The translations under genes and the position numbers were made by a program. The notes below the pieces were generated by a model. It saw only the letters and a list, made by a program, of their open reading frames with translations. It was not told where the DNA came from and ran no database searches. A stretch of DNA of 64,000 nucleotides from Glandiceps talaboti (Eukaryota > Hemichordata > Enteropneusta > Spengelidae), in assembly GCF_964340395.1 (NCBI RefSeq), contig NC_135555.1:27864725-27928724 (forward strand), written 5' to 3'. Each line of letters opens with the position of its first letter. The first letter of the stretch is position 1. Shown here in pieces: positions 21,995 through 34,201 of this stretch.

Positions 21995-24900
21995 CAGTCG
22001 GAACGCAGGTACGCGATTTGACCGTTAAATGCACTTGCGCAGGTTTTTCGCGCATGTTTACTACAGTCACAAGATGGCCTGGACCGGGGTCAGACCGGTG
22101 AGTACTATTACTTTAGCATCCGTCCGTATTTGAGACATCCTGCATTTGTCATGTTTGTGTACTTGCTACATTTTTACATCGATAAAGTCTCATTGGTGTT
22201 ATGTAGATATTTTGTAAATCTAGGTCGATCTTGATGATTTGAATGCAATCCTACGAAAAGTTTTGTCGCCATTTACGCAAATCAAATCCGTAATTATCGG
22301 GTCGATATTTTGCGTTAACAAATGCGTCCTAAAAACAACTATGACATGCCATATATCCAGGTATACTTTTGAGTTGTTTGTTATGCAATTTGTGAAATTT
22401 CGCTTTGGTTCACGACCTTTCCAATGGTTTACAGTGATTTGGAAATTCCGTGTTGAAAGTGTGAGATCTGAGATGACCCGGCATGTGGAGATGCACAGTG
22501 TAAAACGTCGAATTTTCAATATAATCATTAGAGAAATTGTATATTATTCCATCATAGTTTCTGCCTATAAACAAGACCGTCACACATCGAATGTGATGCA
22601 AAATTGCAAGTTCTCCTATTTATAAATTTTAGTGGCATTTGCTAACCACAACAATATTGTTACTGTGTATCATGTGTTGGAATGATTTCCTGCTAAAATT
22701 ATCCATTATCAGTAATTTCCCCGCCATTTCCGATCATCGATTAATTTCCATCTTTAGCGATTATGTAACAATGATGTTGACTCTCAGGGGTAACAACATA
22801 GTTATAAAATCTGACATGTCTCCATGTTTCTTTTTTTTCCTAGAATAATGGTCAATGATTCGATTTCACATTTACTAACATGCCACTTCAGTAAAGTGTG
22901 TGGCCCAAACTTAAGTATAGTATCACATAGTATCAGTGATGTTTTATAAAGGGTTATGACTGATATGACACACTGCTGTTGATCATCTATGGAGAACAAT
23001 AGGTATTGTTATATTTTTAACTTGTCCACATTCTCTGGTTTAATTTATTTACTCACTTGACTGATATTGATTAACTTTATTTACGATGATTTTTCAAACT
23101 TAAATAGGAATTGATTTACAGTATTAAAACAGAAGAATCTATTATGAGTGATTAATAGTGTCAATCATTATACTTTTTCATATTTAGTTTTTGTTTTTCA
23201 TTTTTTTTTTCAATGTTATTTCCTACTTAAAGCAAGCATTTTATTTTACCAAAACATTAATCCATGATTGTGATACACCTAATATCTGTGTTGGATTTAC
23301 TGCCATTACGTGTATGAGGGATTCAGATTTAGGGGTAGCTACAGGTACAGTACCGGTAGTAACAATGTAAGAAACACTTGTAATTTTAGTTTCCCCAAGG
23401 TAAAACTTTTGAGGATGGTATTTAATGCCATGAAATGAAATATATTTTAATGTGCAATTTTAATACTGTTGTGTTACTTGTTAAGGTATCCTGTATGGAC
23501 TTATAAAATTATAAGGTTTTCGGTTTACAGAGAGAGCCACCTCCAGCCCTCTGGCTTATAGGACATGAAGTACATGTATATAAAATAAATAAACTAAAGA
23601 TCACATATGTCTTAGTTGTAAATGGTGTTATTCCCTGCAATTTAAGGCCTCATGTAGAAAGTTTGTAGTATCAGTGGAAATTTTTGGATTCAATAGTGCC
23701 ACAAAACGGTTATCTGGATAGAACCTAGATTTACATCGTAGAGAAGGTAACGAGTTAAATTGTTTACACCTGAAACCAAGTGAAATGGAATGGTGTAAAA
23801 GTTATTGTTGTAAAATAGTAAATTATTTACGGCAGAAGTTCTATTTGTTTCCACAAGCAAATACAGACAGAAACTATAATGATTATCATGTATCATCCCA
23901 CGGCATGTAGATTCAGACTATTGAAATGTAGTATGTAGGAAACCCATAGACTGAATCATTTAAACATAGCATACCTAGAAATTCTACATGTCTAAATCAG
24001 TATATGTAAGACCTAATAAAAAAAATTGTGTGGTTCCAGTTACACTAAATTTTAGAATAGGTGGGGTAGGATGAAGGAGAATGGACATAAAACTCACATC
24101 ATGGTGTAATTTAGCTGATCAACATATCTACTTCTAAAAGAGATGTGAAATGGGCAGACATGGTACAGATCTGATTGTACTGATGGATGTTCCATTTTGA
24201 ATGCTGCTAGCTCTACAAGAAATCCCATTCTGTAATCACCGAATAATTCTTGGATTTTGACTGTCCTAGTAGTATGGATGTAATCAGCCTGGTATTAGTT
24301 ACTGTACTTAGCCTTGTATTGTAGGTTAGCTAGGTGTTGTGGCTGTAGTTATCCATGTGAAGCTATTTTCTCACCCAGATTTAACTACCACCTAGTGGAG
24401 CCATATCAACCATCCTGTGATACTATTCCTAGGATATTGGTATACCTTGACAAAACTATCATATAAACACTGAAGAAGATACATTTAGCTGGATTTTAAG
24501 ATCTGCTAACCTGTATATGTTTTTCAGGAAAGAACCTTATTGTTAGAATGTTTTTTCTGTGTACTAACTTTGACAAGACTCCTTGATTCCAGCTCAGTAC
24601 CAACGTAGAACAACACATTTATTTTCATATTCATGAAGTAAAATGGGCACAGGTAGACACTTACTCTGCAGCTATTGGCAAGTTACGGATGGAATTTTGA
24701 CAATCAAAAATTAGTACATGTATGGGATAATTAAGGAAGAAAATATTAATTATATTGTTGCAAATGAAAGATGAATAACAAGGGGTCTTGCTATATTCAG
24801 TTCAGGTGTATACACAGAATACATGTACAAGACTAAAGACTATCAGGAGAGATGCAGAAAACTGTTAATAGACCAGATATGATTGTGAAAGTGTATGTGA

Positions 24901-26322
24901 TAGTGATGAGGTAGATAATGATGATATTTGTATGAGATGGTGAGGAACTGAATGAGTGCAATATGAGTGCAGATCATATGTATATTAGCAATTGGAATTC
25001 TGATGAAGGAAGGAATAGAGTTGCTTAGAAAGTGCATATTTTTTTATTTGTAGTGGTAGTTGCTGTTGTGCAAGAGTTTGTGATAAAATTACATGTTATA
25101 ACATTTTGTAGTTTCTTAAATATTATGACATCCTGAATTGTAGATGAATAATAAGAGTGATACCACTCAAAGGCTAATGATTTAGTGACACTTCATTTTT
25201 TAGAAGGGAGAGATTTAACTAACACATAAATTAATGCATATGATGTATCTTGACATTTTCCTGAAATCCTTAGATGTTGAATCCATATTAATTGCTATCT
25301 GTTACTTTATGTTACATGGAAGTAGAAGAAATGAAAATAAATATGTCCTAAAATAAGTATATATTTACTAAAGCATGTTTTTCAAAAACATTGCATTATG
25401 GAGCAATATTCAAATTAAAGAGGTGTGTACATATATGACCATAATTTCTAAATGTATGGGATTTAATAAAGTTGTTTATATATTTTTAAAATGTGTATTT
25501 TGTATATTATATTGACAAAGAATTCTTAGATACACCATCCTATTCCCACTACAAATTATAAACATGCACACAAATAATTTTGTGCATATATACATCACCC
25601 CAATTTTCCCTTACCTAGTAATTCTTGTGTCCATTGAAGTGTAATATTGAATAAATCAAATAGTATGTGCTATTTCAATTAGTATTGCCCACAAAACTTG
25701 TGGTATGAAAAGAGAAGATTGAGCAATAATAAATGAATGGTAATAAAAGTCGCCCACAGTGATGTAAAGAGAGAAAGGAAGTGAATATCTGAACAAGCGA
25801 CGACTCGACTGTTGAAAAACAATAACAAACACTTAAAGGTCATCGTTGGGGGCGCTTTCAGGTCAAATATCGCGCGTTTAGGTCGAATATTTAGCAGAAT
25901 TTACGTAGGTATCGATTAACACTTTCGTCCTAAACAGTGACATTACTAAACAAGTACACGTTTTGAAAGAGGGCCTCTCCGATATGAAGTCAATACGAAA
26001 TTTGTTTTTGGACGCGAGAGTTCAACAATTACAATATCATGCTGAATACGTAATGAGTTAACACTGTCGGCAACCACGGTACTTTGTCGTCGGATTCTCA
26101 TTTTCACTCCGCATGAAACATGCGAAATCATATATTAATACATGTATAAGTTCACAATTTATCGAATCATACCCTTTATTCATGTGAAAAGTAATACATT
26201 TTGATTATTTTGTGAGAAATTCCATAATACAGGGTCACGCGCAAATTCAAATTTTAATGCGTGTAGACCCCCCACGAAGTTTAATAGGCTTCTATTGTTC
26301 TCCGCGACCTGCGTTCCGACTG
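21995..26322. mobile_element. 4.3-kb non-autonomous DNA transposon, CAGTCGGAACGCAGGT ends, 4-bp duplication
   Basis: Both termini read inward as CAGTCGGAACGCAGGT followed by a CGCG-rich stretch. They are flanked by TGAT at 21991-21994 and 26323-26326. Taking out the element and one TGAT rejoins the two halves of the Polinton A zinc-finger gene, apart from one lost base. The interior (22012-26300) has only ORFs shorter than 130 codons; no transposase, RNA gene or exon was recognised. The subterminal regions are CpG-rich and the centre AT-rich. Confidence 0.8.
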
Positions 26323-26326
26323 TGAT

Positions 26327-26501
26327 CACATGTTGGGCATGCATCAGGATATTCATGTTTATTATTCTCACAGGAGTGTTTTATATTTTCATGTTTGATA
26401 AAATGATGTGTATGTTTAAAACGCTTGTTGCAATTTTCACATTTGAATTCAGGCGCCAACCTACCGCAAGTAACACAGTTATCTCTTATGGTATATACCA
26501 T
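26327..26501 (-). pseudogene. Polinton A zinc-finger protein, 5' half
   Basis: Starts at 26501 (MVYTIRDNCVTCGRLAPEF) and encodes one C2H2 finger (CENCNKRFKHTHHFIKHENIKH) plus the first cysteine pair of the second repeat (CPTC). It is cut at 26322 by the inserted TIR element. It matches residues about 10-65 of the protein at 34921. Confidence 0.8.
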
Positions 26502-28054
26502 TATAAATATATATAAAACATTTGTTCAAATGGTTGTCTTAAAGGTCATAGAGGTGAAGGATACTGACGTCATCCACAGCTGAGCCTATTGATATGTAAA
26601 TGTATTGACCTTTGTTCCCTCCGAACAGTATGTTGCACCTATTTAAACAATGGCCGGGAGTAGTAATAAATAAAGGTCGTTGGCCTCTAAGGCAGAGGGT
26701 TGTCGTTCACTGTCGTTCCAGATACCCTTAACTATAAAACGACAGTGAACAACAATGCCATGCTTGTATTTACTAAAATTAAATATAGATTAAACAATTT
26801 TTTTAAAGTTAAAATGCTTAATTTATGGGTATGTCGTTCTAGTGATCCAGAACCGCTATTTTTATTACTACTAGTGTTATTCTGCAGATTTTCTTCAAAA
26901 CATGTTGACAAAATTGGCCCTAGCAACCAGGACCACGCCCTTAGCAACAAGCAAATGGCAGTATAGTTTGGTTAAATAACAACATCTTCTGGTAGGCAAG
27001 TGAGTAAACATTTAAAAAATGTATGCAAATATCCCTAGCAACCATGACCACGCCCATAGTAACAGCCAAACGGTCATGTATTTCACAAAGATAACAACAG
27101 GGATTAATAGACAATTGGATAAACATTAAAAAAAATATATGTAAATTTGCCTAGCAACAAGACCACGCCCATAGCAACGGCCAAATAATCACATATATTG
27201 TGAAGATAACAATGGGGATTAATAGACAATTGGATAAATATTCAAAAAAATGTATGTAAATTTGCCTAGCAACAAGACCACGCCCATAGCAACAGCCAAA
27301 TAATCACATATATTGTGAAGATAAAATGGGGATTAATAGACAATTGAATAAACATTCAAAAAATGTATGTAAATATACCTAGCAACAAGACCACGCCATA
27401 GCAACAGTCAAATGATCGCATATATCACAAAGATAGCAACATGGTTGGATAGGCAACTGGATAGTCATTCAGCAAATGAACACCTATTGTTAGCATGGAC
27501 TAGCATATGGATAAACATTTGTAAAAACTGTACAGTTGTGCTACAACGCCATTGGTGGCATTTTTTAGAAAATGGTGATACACACACACACATACACAGA
27601 CTTTCCCCTAATACATCCCCTTCCTTATAGAAGGAAGAAATGTGTCTTTTTTGGTCAAAAAACTACTGAGCAAATTGGGCTGAAATTTGTTTGGAATGTT
27701 CTTCAGGGTGTTTATACTAAGAATTATTCATAAGATGATAATCCCATCTGCGATACCTACAGCTAAATGATGGTTTATATTTTAAAGTTGACATGCGGGA
27801 AGGGCAGGCAAATTAACAAAGATTCTAGAAGTGTATGCAAATATGCCTAGCAACAAGACCAAGCCCATACCAACAAACAATTACAGTTGTACTTTAGTGC
27901 CATTGGCAGTATTTTTAATAAGTAGGCAATGTGTTAACTGCAATCTTCAAATTTCATACAGTTACATATATCATATTAGCTATAGTTCAATAATGTGTGT
28001 AAGCCCAAAAATCTACAGTTTTGGTCTTAAAGGAGGTATTCAGTTTAAATCTTG
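26502..28054. other. Intergenic/intronic stretch with family 1 tandem units
   Basis: No gene was recognised. A perfect 13-bp inverted repeat (26705-26717 with 26738-26750) could form a hairpin. From about 26870 to 27560 the sequence repeats the 115-bp units (CCACGCCCATAGCAACAGCC) also seen at 20390-20860. From 27580 to 27900 a short CACA tract and family 1 fragments follow. Confidence 0.6.
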
Positions 28055-28140
28055 TCTATTATTTGTTGACAGATTTGGCAATATAGTCCTTACCATGTAT
28101 ATTTTCTATTATTTGTTGACAGATTTGGCAATATAGTCCT
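28055..28140 (+). repeat. Tandem duplication of a 3' splice site and the first exon bases
   Basis: A 36-bp sequence (28055-28090) recurs at 28105-28140. Each copy holds TTTGTTGACAG followed by ATTTGGCAATATAGTCCT, i.e. the acceptor and start of the host-gene exon. The offset is exactly 50 bp. Confidence 0.85.
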
Positions 28141-28203
28141 AGTAGTAGTGGTAAGAAGAACTATAACACGGAACTGATAGCTGAGTTTGATCATGAGACA
28201 GGG
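28123..28203 (+). CDS. NSMAF: Host gene exon: WD40 repeat (FAN/NSMAF-like)
   Basis: An 81-bp exon bounded by acceptor TTGACAG and donor GTAAGG. It reads in phase 0 as IWQYSPSSSGKKNYNTELIA followed by EFDHETG. The first residues look like the end of a WD40 blade (a hydrophobic residue plus Trp); the rest is the linker into the next blade. The final codon joins in phase 0 to the exon at 57208. FAN is an adaptor with PH-like, BEACH and WD40 domains that binds the TNF receptor and couples it to neutral sphingomyelinase; the propeller mediates receptor binding. The match is by remembered similarity of the WD40 region, so another BEACH/WD40 protein is possible. An upstream duplicate acceptor at 28071-28072 would give a frameshift. 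Confidence 0.72.
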
Positions 28204-28362
28204 GTAAGGTTGATCATTGCACAAACAGGTATATCTTTGTGTGACATAACTGGGATTTCACTAGGTTTTCATATTTCCCCTCCCCTATGTTTAATATGAC
28301 CACCTGTTGAAATCATGTCTCTTTTTTGATGGGAGCCACTCTTAATAGCACGTCTCTTTTTA

Positions 28363-29230
28363 GCACAACTGAACTTCTTCGCTTCAGTAGTGCTATAGGC
28401 ATGGTAAAGTGTCTGTCTGTCTGTCTGGCTGGCTGGTTGGATATGTGTGTGTGTGTGTGTGTGTAAATCTCATCCATGCAATATGGTTAGAATTTTAGGT
28501 ATTTAACCCCTTTGAATTTTGAAGTTTTTAGCACAACTGAACTGAGGTTCAATAGTGCTATAGGGATTGCCCGGCGTCTGTCTGTCTGTTTGTATGGATG
28601 TGTGTGTGTGTCTGTGTGTAAACAATTCAAAGTCAAAAACCACTGGACCGATTGCCATGATATTTGATGAATATATTACCTTGGTGTCTAGTTGGGAAAT
28701 TATTCAATTCAAAATGATCTTACCACCGGTGTTTAATTTGGGTTAAAAAATGTGATTTTAGCACAACCGAACTGATAAGGTTCAGTAGTGCTATAGGCAT
28801 GGTGTAATGTCTGTCCGTCTGTCTATGCACGTGTATGTGTCTGATTGTCTGTCTGTGTGTGTGTGTGTGTGCACACGCACTACCAGATCAATTGCCATGT
28901 TATTTAGTTGGAACATTACGTTTACATTTGCCGACTAGTTGGGAAATTGTTCACGTCAAAATAATCTTACCAGCTGTGTGTAATTTGAGTCAAAAACTGT
29001 CATTTTGGTCAAAAAACGTAAACTCAAAAACTACTGGGCAGATTGGCCTGAGATTTGGTGGGAACATTTTTAGGAGTGTGTAGATTAAGATTTGTTCATA
29101 GCATGATGATTCCTCAAGTAATATGCAAATTAGGGCTAAAAATGTATCTTTGTAGTCAAAATCTTTGATTCCAAAATTACTGCGCAGATTGGGCTGAAAT
29201 TTAATGGGGATGCATGGGGGGGGGGGGGAT
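28363..29230. repeat. Several truncated copies of dispersed repeat family 1
   Basis: Heads of the AGCACAACTGAAC...GTTCAGTAGTGCTATAGG type occur at about 28364, 28530 and 28757, each followed by GTCT and TGTG microsatellites. The third continues with CTCAAAAACTACTGGGCAGATTGG and ends in a G run at 29217-29228. No coding potential. Confidence 0.7.
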
Positions 29231-29762
29231 TTATCTCCTTACTCCTGCTGGTGATCTTCCCAGCTGCAAGTGGTCACAGTGCTGAGTAGCCCTCATGATA
29301 GCCAAAGTTTGTGTTTGTGTTTTGTTATTGATTTAACAGTTACTTTGTTACCAGGACATTAAAGCTCAAGTTTTTCTAGACATACTTGCCAGTCTGACTA
29401 CTTCATTCTACATTCTCACAAGGACAGTAACAGGTACCCAATATGTGGGTATAAATGTTCTTGTGGGTCATTGAGAGCACTCTTGTAGGGAGCAATATAG
29501 GTGATTAAATAGTACATAGAAGTTGGGCAACTTCAGTGTAAGTGCTGTTACCATGGAGCAACCATCAACTTTTTTCTCTTCTAAGTTTTGTGCAATCCAA
29601 ACATCTACTCTTGGACTGTTGATACCACATACTAGTACTATGGCATGGCAGAGAGTGAGGCAAATGCACCACCACCAGACATCAACGGCACCATCCAAGC
29701 TAATAACATCCAGCTTTTAGAATTGGTTTAATAACAGGCCAATGTCACAGAAAATGCATTTC

Positions 29763-31185
29763 ATCATCATCATCATCATAAAAATTTATATAGCGCCAAA
29801 TTCCAAAAAGTCAAATTGTTCAAAGGCGCTAGATGGTGTTCAATTTACACAGAATGCTCGCATAAACATGTGATGTTTCAGTCGTTTTTTGAAGATTTCC
29901 AGGCTTGTGGACTGGCGTATATCCTGTGGTAGGTCATTCCAAAGCTTTGGAGCACAGATTGTAAAGGCGCGACCGCCATTGGTTTTGTTGTTAAATGTAC
30001 GCTGGACTAACAGGCTTTTTTAGCTGATCGAAGGGAGCGTTGTGGTTTATATTCCTCAATCAATTCTGAGATATATCCTGGGGCTTTATTGTTTTGAGCT
30101 TTGTAAGTCAGGAGAAGGATCTTAAATTCAATCCTGAAGTGGACAGGCAACCAATGTAGGTCACGGAGAGTTGGTGTGATATGAGTGAATTTCTTTGACC
30201 GAGTGACTATTCTGGCAGCAGTGTTCTGAGTACGTTGAAGCAGAGCAATAGAATTATCAGGGAGACCATAAAGGAGTGCATTTCCGTAATCCAGCTTGGC
30301 TGACAAGATAGCATGGATAAGTGTTTGACAGGCTTTGTTTGTAATGTATTTTCTAATTGATCCAATTCGACGGAGATGGTTATAAATGGAATTGCATGTA
30401 TTCTTGATATGGTGTGTCAGCATGTGTGTTGTCGAAAGTAACTCCGATATTCCGTGCTGTCTTCACAACAGGTACAGATGCTGATCCAATTTTAAGATGG
30501 TCTACTGGATCAGGCAATGTGTTGAATTTGGAGCGAATAAGGAGAATCTCTGTCTTTGAGTCATTAAGCTGTAACTTGTTTTCTGTCATCCATAGTTTTA
30601 TGTCACTGATGCAGGTTTCTGTAGAGTAAATGGCTGTAGAAGCATCTGGATATGAAAAGGTGAGGTATACATTGTTATCATCAGCGTATTGATGAAACTG
30701 TAGGTTATGCTTGCGAATGAGTTTGCCCAGTGGAGAGATGTATATTGTAAACAAAAGAGGGCCCAACACTGATCCTTGTGGTACCCCACAGGCAAGGTGT
30801 GATGGTTTACTGTGGGTATTTCCAATTTTAACTGACTGGTAACGTTGTTGGAGATAGACCTCAAACCACTTTAAAGCCATACCAGTGATGCCAAGATTAG
30901 AAAGTCTGTTCAGTAATATGTTGTGGTCGGTGGTATCAAAAGCAGCTGAAAGATCCAATAAGATAAGGAGGACGTATTTACCAGAATCGATTGATAAACA
31001 AATGTCATCATGAATCTTGAGCAGGGCAGTCTCTTTACTGTGGTACTTTCTGTATGCAGACTGGAGTGGTTCGAGAAGATTGTTGGAGAACACGGAGGCA
31101 ATGGACGCTTTCATCCCATAGGTGGTATCAGTGGCCAGCTCTGGTAGGGCTGTCTGACAGTGCAAATTCAGAAGAAAGAAGTTAC
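29763..31185 (-). pseudogene. 5'-truncated LINE reverse transcriptase (CR1/L2-like)
   Basis: A minus-strand fragment of a second, distinct non-LTR retrotransposon. The frame 31165-30380 carries QSAYRKYHSKETALL, LLDLSAAFDTTDHNILL, ACGVPQGSVLGPLLF and the catalytic YADDNNVYL. It shifts into 30423-30007 (ILSAKLDYGNALLYGLP, then HWLPVHFRIEFKILLL). The endonuclease domain and ORF1 are missing. The 3' end is marked by a (TCA)n/(TGA)n microsatellite at 29763-29780. There is at least one frameshift, so it is dead. Confidence 0.88.
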
Positions 31186-31265
31186 TACATCACAAATGAT
31201 TAAGGACAGCATTCGGCATTATTAAGACTTGAACTCTCTTAAAGCAGCCATAGATATTTGTTTAA

Positions 31266-31314
31266 TTTTTAGCACAATTGAACTGAGGTTCAGTAGTGCC
31301 ATAGGCATCGCCTG

Positions 31315-31401
<87 letters not shown>

Positions 31402-32460
31402 CGACTTAAAGTCAAAAACCACCAGACCGATTGGCTTGGTATTTTGTGGGGACATTACTTATGGTGTTCTAATCAAAAATTGTTCAAATGGAAATAATCG
31501 CTTCATAGATGTGCGTTTTGGGTCAAAAAATGTGATTTTTGGTCAAAAGACTTAAAGTCCAAAATGACTGGGCAGATTGGTCTGAAATGTAATGGGAACG
31601 TTCTTTAAGGGATGTAAAGTAAGATTTGTTCATGCCATGATAAGAAATATGCAAAATGGGGCTAAAAATGTTTTTTTTTAGTCAAAAGTCAATAATTCCA
31701 AAAGTACTTTGTTGATTTGGCTGAAATTTCACAGGGATGTTTCTGGTGATGCACGGATCAAGTGATATTAATTACATGATGATCCCTTCAGCAATATACA
31801 AAAAATTCCTGTGATTTGTGGTGTGAAACAGGGCTTCCACTCAGCCCACAAATGAAAGGTTCTTCAACTTCTTGTGTATTGATGCAATAAAACCATTAAA
31901 TCTTTTATGAGCTACTTCACATGTCAATGCCAATGGCATGAAAATTACCCACTGTTTGAAAACACTGTTTTTACTATTAGCACTGCTTAATTGAATTATA
32001 GAGAGTGTCTATGATTCATATGCTACAAAGAGTCTTTTTTGGGTTAAAAAAGTGTGATTTAAATTTAAAAAAAACTTAATCTCAAAAACGACTGGGGAGA
32101 TTGGTCTGAAATTTGGTGGGAACATTTACAGGCATATTTAGATTAAGGAATCTACCGGCCATTATAATCCCATCAGTGATATGCAAATTAGGTGTAAAAA
32201 TGTTAAATTTTGGTCAAAAACTTATATATCAAAAAGTACTCGGGTCAGTGAGACTGAAACTTAATGAGATGTTTCGGAAAGTGTTATTCTGCAGATTTTG
32301 TTCAAAACATTTTGACCCAATTGGCCCTAGCAACCATGACTGCACCCTTAGCAACAGCCAGAACTTAAAAACTACTGGGCAGATAGGGCTGAAATTTGGG
32401 TGAAACATTCTTCAGGGTGTTTATACTAAGAATTGTTCATAATATGCCCATCAGTGATAT
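31266..32460. repeat. Dispersed repeat family 1 copy with (GT)n
   Basis: Starts TTTTTAGCACAATTGAACTGAGGTTCAGTAGTGCCATAGG, then a GT tract (31314-31400). Diverged units with CTGGGCAGATTGGTCTGAAATG and GTGATATGCAAATTAGG follow to about 32460. No gene. Confidence 0.72.
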
Positions 32461-32462
32461 GT

Positions 32463-33330
32463 AAATTAACTGATGAATCATCGTGTAGAAAGCAAGTAGA
32501 TGATACATTTAGATGGTGCTCTGACAACAATCTGGAACTAAATGTCAAGAAAACAAAGGAAGTAATTGTGGATTTTCATAAAAACCCATCAGAATTACTC
32601 CAAGTAGTCATGAATGATTCCGAAGTAGAAGTTGTGCAATGTTTCATTTTTCTAGGTGTCCATCTTTCTGCTGATTTTGAAATGGGAGACTAATGTTGAT
32701 TTTATAGTTAAGAAAGCCCAAGAACAATTATTCTTTCTGAGATGATTGAGGAGCTTTCGTGTAAGTCAGAAGTTGTTGGTTAAATTTTATCGGGCAGTGA
32801 TTGAGAGTGTCTTGACTTTCTCACTCATTGTCTGGTATGGTAATGCCACAATGGATGACAGGAAGTGACTCAATCGGGTCGTCAACACTGCCAGTAAAAT
32901 CACTGGATTCAGTCTTCCATTGCTTGACGATCTCTACAGGGCTCGAGTGTTGCAAAAAGCTATGTCTATTGTCCGTGATGAGCAACAGCGTACACGTACA
33001 TAATTGGTTTCAATTGATGCATTCTGGTGAAGGGTATCATTCAATCAAGTCTGGTTCCAATCGGTCTTTGAACAGTTTTTATCCTACAGCTGTTAGAACC
33101 TTGAACGAATCTAACCTGAATATCTCGAGAGTGCATCTATTTCACTTGTCTTAACTTTTTACCCATGCACATGTATTGTAATTTGTATGTTCGTTGTTGT
33201 TTTTGTGTTTGGTTTTGTTTATGTTGCGTGCTTGTCTGTATCTCGCAAAACCAAGACATATTTCATTGTATTTGCAGTAGCATATATATATATGATAAAT
33301 AAATAAACATTATTAACATTATTATTAATT
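32463..33330 (+). pseudogene. LINE 3' fragment: reverse transcriptase C-terminus
   Basis: A plus-strand remnant of a third LINE lineage. Frames separated by stops read QVDDTFRWCSDNNLELNVKK, VVQCFIFLGVHLS, VIESVLTFSLIVWYGNATM and NSFYPTAVRTLNES. This is the typical C-terminal third of a fish/invertebrate CR1/L2/Rex-type reverse transcriptase. The 3' end is an A/T-rich tail with ATAAATAAA repeats near 33295-33330. It lacks the catalytic domain. Confidence 0.8.
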
Positions 33331-33334
33331 CTAT

Positions 33335-34084
33335 CCAGTGAGTGATATGCCAATTAGGTCAGCTTTGAAACTCGGTGAAGTGAGAAGATAGACATGGCAG
33401 CAGGTTGATATTTACAATTTACTGGAAGTTACGTCAGTAGATTTGCGGGTTTGGGATTTCCCTCTCGGATTGATGACTCATACTTCAGGACAGGATCCCA
33501 TACTTGACCTTAGTAGGCGATGATTTGTACAAATACGCGATAACTCGAGTGCTTTTGAAATTTCCTTCATAATTCCCATAAACTATTGCGTCGTTGAGAA
33601 AACCCTCCTCTGAAAATTCGTAGAGTTCACTATCACCTGGGACTACAACATTTGTAGCAGTCAACAAACAGTCAACTTTATCACCATTTTCTAAAACACG
33701 ACTGGCTCAATTCAAATGAAATTTATTGCATGTGTTCTGTAGGGTAGTGACAAGAAATGATAAGGTTTCGGTAAACATCCCAAGAATATTAACAAGAAAT
33801 TTACATAATTAATGGTTTTCGGTAATTAGGCTATATCTCAAGAATGCATACTTCAAATTCAATATAATTTGATATATGCATTTGCGATACCAAAGCGCAC
33901 TTATCCTGAAAATATTATTGATGTAGCTTTGAGTTTTAATAAATTATTGGCATATTTTTGGAGACCACTAAAAAAAAAAAAATAGTTTCTCGTCAGGAAA
34001 TGTTGTCTAAAGTGGTACGACTATGTGCTTATTTTTTTTTTACATTCTCAACAAATGTCACAGTACATGTTGTGGTAGTCTATC
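33335..34084. other. Intronic stretch with a family 2 repeat fragment
   Basis: 33650-33960 resembles dispersed family 2 (AAACACGACTGGCTCAATTC, TAATGGTTTTCGGTAATTAGG) and includes an A-rich run. The same flank recurs at 55890-55970. The rest shows no gene or RNA that I can support. Confidence 0.55.
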
Positions 34085-34148
34085 TGCTAGACCTCGGATG
34101 TTCTTCAGATACAATACGACACACGACTCGAACATCCAAGGTCTAGCA
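34085..34148. repeat. Inverted repeat (19-bp arms) next to the Polinton B insertion site
   Basis: 34085-34103 (TGCTAGACCTCGGATGTTC) is complementary to 34130-34148 with one mismatch. The loop is 26 nt. It ends 47 bp before the target duplication. Confidence 0.75.
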
Positions 34149-34195
34149 AATGTCATCAGGATATAAATAACTGCCAATCAGAGAACCGTATTAGC

Positions 34196-34201
34196 GACAA
34201 G
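34196..34201. other. Target site duplication, left (GACAAG)
   Basis: GACAAG directly precedes the left inverted repeat and recurs directly after the right one at 50847-50852. Six bases is the length typical of Polinton integration. Confidence 0.93.

Larger units (their letters stand above)
1..26520 (-). mobile_element. Polinton A: decayed Polinton/Maverick, nested with later insertions
   Basis: Remnants of the whole Polinton gene set lie here in reverse orientation and in the same order as in the better-preserved copy at 34202-50846: zinc finger (26.5 kb), polymerase (21.8-13.0 kb), minor capsid on the opposite strand (12.3-12.9 kb), jelly-roll-like and membrane genes, integrase (10.3-6.4 kb), structural protein, membrane protein, major capsid, ATPase, and the gene at 282-764. 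Almost every reading frame is broken. The 3' part of the element runs off the left edge of the window. No terminal repeat resembling that of the other copy was found beyond 26.5 kb, so the outer end is approximate or lost. Pairwise identity to the other copy looks like about 80-85 percent in coding parts. Confidence 0.88.
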
